A DNA stretch of 36,039 nt from Actinomycetota bacterium (GTDB taxonomy: Bacteria > Actinomycetota > Acidimicrobiia > Acidimicrobiales > CADCSY01), in NCBI GenBank assembly GCA_004366205.1, contig SIRW01000037.1, positions 1 to 36,039 on the forward strand. The letters run 5' to 3'. Below the pieces are notes generated by a model. That model had not been told where the DNA came from. It saw only the letters and a list, made by a program, of their open reading frames with translations, and made no database searches. Positions 34,583-36,039 of the stretch are shown here, in pieces. Made by a program: the position numbers and the translations under genes. Each line of letters starts with the position of its first letter. The first letter of the stretch is position 1.

Positions 34583-34840
34583 TCAGCTCGACGGCTCGCG
34601 CTGGAGCTCCTCGAGCGCCGCGAGGATACGCTCCCGCAGCCCGGGCGGCAGGGACTCGCGGCAGCGCACCTGCACGACGTGGCGCAGCTCGGCCTCGAAG
34701 TCGAAGGCCTCCAGGCAGCCGCTGCACCCCTCGAGGTGCTGGCGGACGTCGCCCCGCTGGGCGTCGGTGAGCTCGCCGTCGAGGAACGCGTAGAGGGCGT
34801 CGATCGCCTCGTCGCAGTTCCCCTCGTGGCGGTGGCTCAT
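34583..34840 (-). CDS. Redox-sensing zinc anti-sigma factor (RsrA/RshA type)
   Basis: The 85-residue protein has the zinc-binding anti-sigma signature His35-x3-Cys39-x2-Cys42 with a partner Cys9. The spacing of Cys9 to His35 (26) is the same as in Streptomyces RsrA (Cys11, His37, Cys41, Cys44), and there is a later Cys60. Such proteins hold the sigma factor until oxidation forms a disulfide and releases zinc. ATG 34840 is chosen because it gives this length; the open frame upstream runs into the sigma gene. The sigma stop is 22 bp upstream, so the pair is co-transcribed. Confidence 0.88.
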   Translation of the reverse strand: MSHRHEGNCDEAIDALYAFLDGELTDAQRGDVRQHLEGCSGCLEAFDFEAELRHVVQVRCRESLPPGLRERILAALEELQREPSS

Positions 34841-34862
34841 CGTGCACCCGGCATGTGTCAGC

Positions 34863-35438
34863 TCACCCGTGCTCCTCGGTCGAGACGAGCCCGTGCCTCG
34901 ACGCATACTCGAACAACCGCTTCTGGAGCGCCTTTCTTCCGCGATGGAGCCGGCTCATCACCGTTCCGATCGGCACGTCGAGGATCTCGCTGATCTCCTT
35001 GTACGAGAACCCCTCCACGTCGGCGAGGAGCACGGCGATGCGGAACTGCTCGGGCAGCGACTCGACGGCGTCTTTGATCTCGGCCTCGGTGAACCAGTCG
35101 AGCAGCTCGTCCTCGGCGCTGCGGCTGGCCCGGGCCTCCTCCAGGCCGCCCAGCCGGCGGTAGAGGAACAGGTCCTCGACGTCGTCGAGGTCGGTCTCGT
35201 CGGGCCGGCGCATCCTGGCCCGGTAGCGGTTGATGTAGGTGTTGGTGAGGATGCGGTAGAGCCAGGCCTTGAGGTTGGTGCCCGTGGTGAAGGTGTCGAA
35301 GGCCCGGTAGGCCTTGAGGTAGGTCTCCTGCACGAGGTCCTCGGCGTCGGCCGGGTTGCGGGTCATGCGCAGGGCGGCGGCGTAGAGGGAGGGCATGTGC
35401 TCCATCGCCTGGTCTGCGAACGTGGCGCGGTCGGCCAT
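34863..35438 (-). CDS. sigH: ECF sigma factor, SigH/SigR type
   Basis: The 191-residue protein has region 2 with [27 protein letters not shown] and [19 protein letters not shown], nearly the same as mycobacterial SigH/SigR, and region 4 with [23 protein letters not shown] and [14 protein letters not shown]. It should direct RNA polymerase to thiol- and heat-stress promoters and be held by the anti-sigma factor encoded next. The ATG at 35438 lies only 29 bp after the 3' end of tRNA-Thr; a GGAGGAG lies about 12 nt upstream of the ATG, a rather long spacing. I saw no SigR-type GGAAT/GTT promoter in the short upstream gap. Confidence 0.93.
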   Translation of the reverse strand: MADRATFADQAMEHMPSLYAAALRMTRNPADAEDLVQETYLKAYRAFDTFTTGTNLKAWLYRILTNTYINRYRARMRRPDETDLDDVEDLFLYRRLGGLEEARASRSAEDELLDWFTEAEIKDAVESLPEQFRIAVLLADVEGFSYKEISEILDVPIGTVMSRLHRGRKALQKRLFEYASRHGLVSTEEHG

Positions 35439-35467
35439 GGGCGGGTCAGCACTCCTCCGCTTGCGGG

Positions 35468-35540
35468 AGCCCGAGAGGGGAATCGAACCCCTGACCTGTT
35501 CATTACGAGTGAACCGCTCTGCCGACTGAGCTACTCGGGC
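35468..35540 (-). tRNA. tRNA-Thr (CGT anticodon)
   Basis: On the minus strand a full cloverleaf of 73 nt: acceptor GCCCGAG/CTCGGGC, D-arm GCTC/GAGC, anticodon stem GTTCA/TGAAC with loop CTCGTAA (anticodon CGT), variable AGGTC, T-arm AGGGG-TTCGATT-CCCCT, discriminator T. CCA is not encoded (the next bases are CCC). Its 5' end overlaps the stop codon of the polymerase subunit gene by about 10 bp. Confidence 0.97.
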
Positions 35541-36039
35541 GGGAGACCCGAGGTTAGCGGGGGTCGGCGGAGGGGCGGCAGCCGGAGGAGCAGCGCCTGC
35601 AGCAGCAGGGTCTCGTTGGGGTTGCGCTCGAGGGCGGCGGCGGCGCCCGCGACCGCCGTCGACGCCGCCACGAGGCGCTCGAGGTCCCCCATGGGGGCCA
35701 GCTCGTCACGGTACCGGCGGGCGAGGACGGCGAGGCCGAACCGCAGCTCGTCGGTGCGCTGGCGGCGCAGCTCGCGGCGGTGCCGCTCGGCGAGCTGGCG
35801 GCGGCCGCTGCCCCGCTCGCCCGTCTCGGCGACCCGGGCTTCGAGCGCCTCCACCTCGGCGGCCTGCCGCTGCCGGAGGGGCTCGGCCGCCTCCTCGACG
35901 AGGCCCAGGAGGTCGTCGACCGCTGCGGCCACGGCGGCGCCGCTGCCGTCCAGCCGCTCCGGGAGCGCGAACCACGCCGCTCGGCGCCCGGCCAGGCTCT
36001 CGTCGCCGGCGAGGAGCCGCGCCCGCTCGGCGTCGGCCC
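35531..36039 (-). CDS. holB: DNA polymerase III delta' subunit, C-terminal part
   Basis: The last 168 codons of a gene that enters from the right edge; the frame is open to 36037. The visible part is the helical collar domain of the clamp-loader delta' subunit: [27 protein letters not shown], then a long helix-rich segment [16 protein letters not shown], the basic [20 protein letters not shown] and the C-terminal [22 protein letters not shown], a typical ending of bacterial delta'. The ATPase-like N-terminus is outside the window. Its TAG stop (35533-35531) lies inside tRNA-Thr. Confidence 0.82.
   Translation of the reverse strand, partial: ADAERARLLAGDESLAGRRAAWFALPERLDGSGAAVAAAVDDLLGLVEEAAEPLRQRQAAEVEALEARVAETGERGSGRRQLAERHRRELRRQRTDELRFGLAVLARRYRDELAPMGDLERLVAASTAVAGAAAALERNPNETLLLQALLLRLPPLRRPPLTSGLPPE

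Overview
The window is about 36 kb of very GC-rich DNA. Nearly every gene starts with GTG and neighbouring genes often overlap by four bases. The gene content (CarD, DisA, ClpC with an N-terminal repeat domain, a SigH/RsrA-type sigma/anti-sigma pair, LppM-like lipoprotein, DUF2342 zincin, type III pantothenate kinase) points to a high-GC actinobacterium. The gene order follows the Mycobacterium tuberculosis stretch from rlmB/ispF to tilS (ispF-ispD-carD, radA/disA, clpC, lysS, coaX, panD-panC, folK-folB-folP-folE, ftsH, hpt, tilS, DUF2342), but lsr2 and the usual cysS position are missing. An Acidimicrobiia-like lineage is my inference. Almost everything is on the minus strand; only a Crp-type regulator, a broken subtilase and a polyprenyl synthase are on plus. 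No stretch longer than 300 bp lacks a gene.

Layout. 1-3070: isoprenoid genes ispD-ispF behind a membrane PIN/TRAM protein and carD, ending in the start of an RG-rich gene at the window edge. 3178-8430: crp-like regulator, then uspA-lppM-radA-disA and a dienelactone-hydrolase-like gene. 8561-10118: a secreted proteinase K-like protease broken by a frameshift next to the catalytic Asp. 10205-13890: clpC and a divergent polyprenyl diphosphate synthase, whose shared promoter region holds a 29-bp tandem repeat. 13994-19009: an accessory block of alpha/beta hydrolase, AstE-like zinc carboxypeptidase, RimK amidoligase, retropepsin-like RimB, degenerate acyltransferase and epimerase-like SDR. 19006-26013: lysS and a cofactor operon (coaX, nadC, nadB, panD, panC, DUF2520). 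26139-30831: folate operon folE-folP-X-folB-folK behind ftsH, where X is a phosphatase-fold protein that lacks the catalytic cysteine. 30864-36039: hpt, tilS, an orphan response regulator, DUF2342 zincin, a 44-residue membrane protein, a redox anti-sigma factor with its SigH-like sigma, tRNA-Thr(CGT), and the C-terminus of DNA polymerase III delta'.

The genes combine cofactor supply (folate, pantothenate/CoA, NAD), isoprenoid precursors, protein quality control (ClpC, FtsH), DNA-integrity signalling (RadA, DisA) and thiol-stress control. The least explained parts are the catalytically altered phosphatase-like protein inside the folate operon, the RimK-RimB-AstE cassette, a series of start codons 6-9 nt downstream of TANNNT boxes (likely leaderless mRNAs), and several hairpin-bearing tandem repeats in operon joints.
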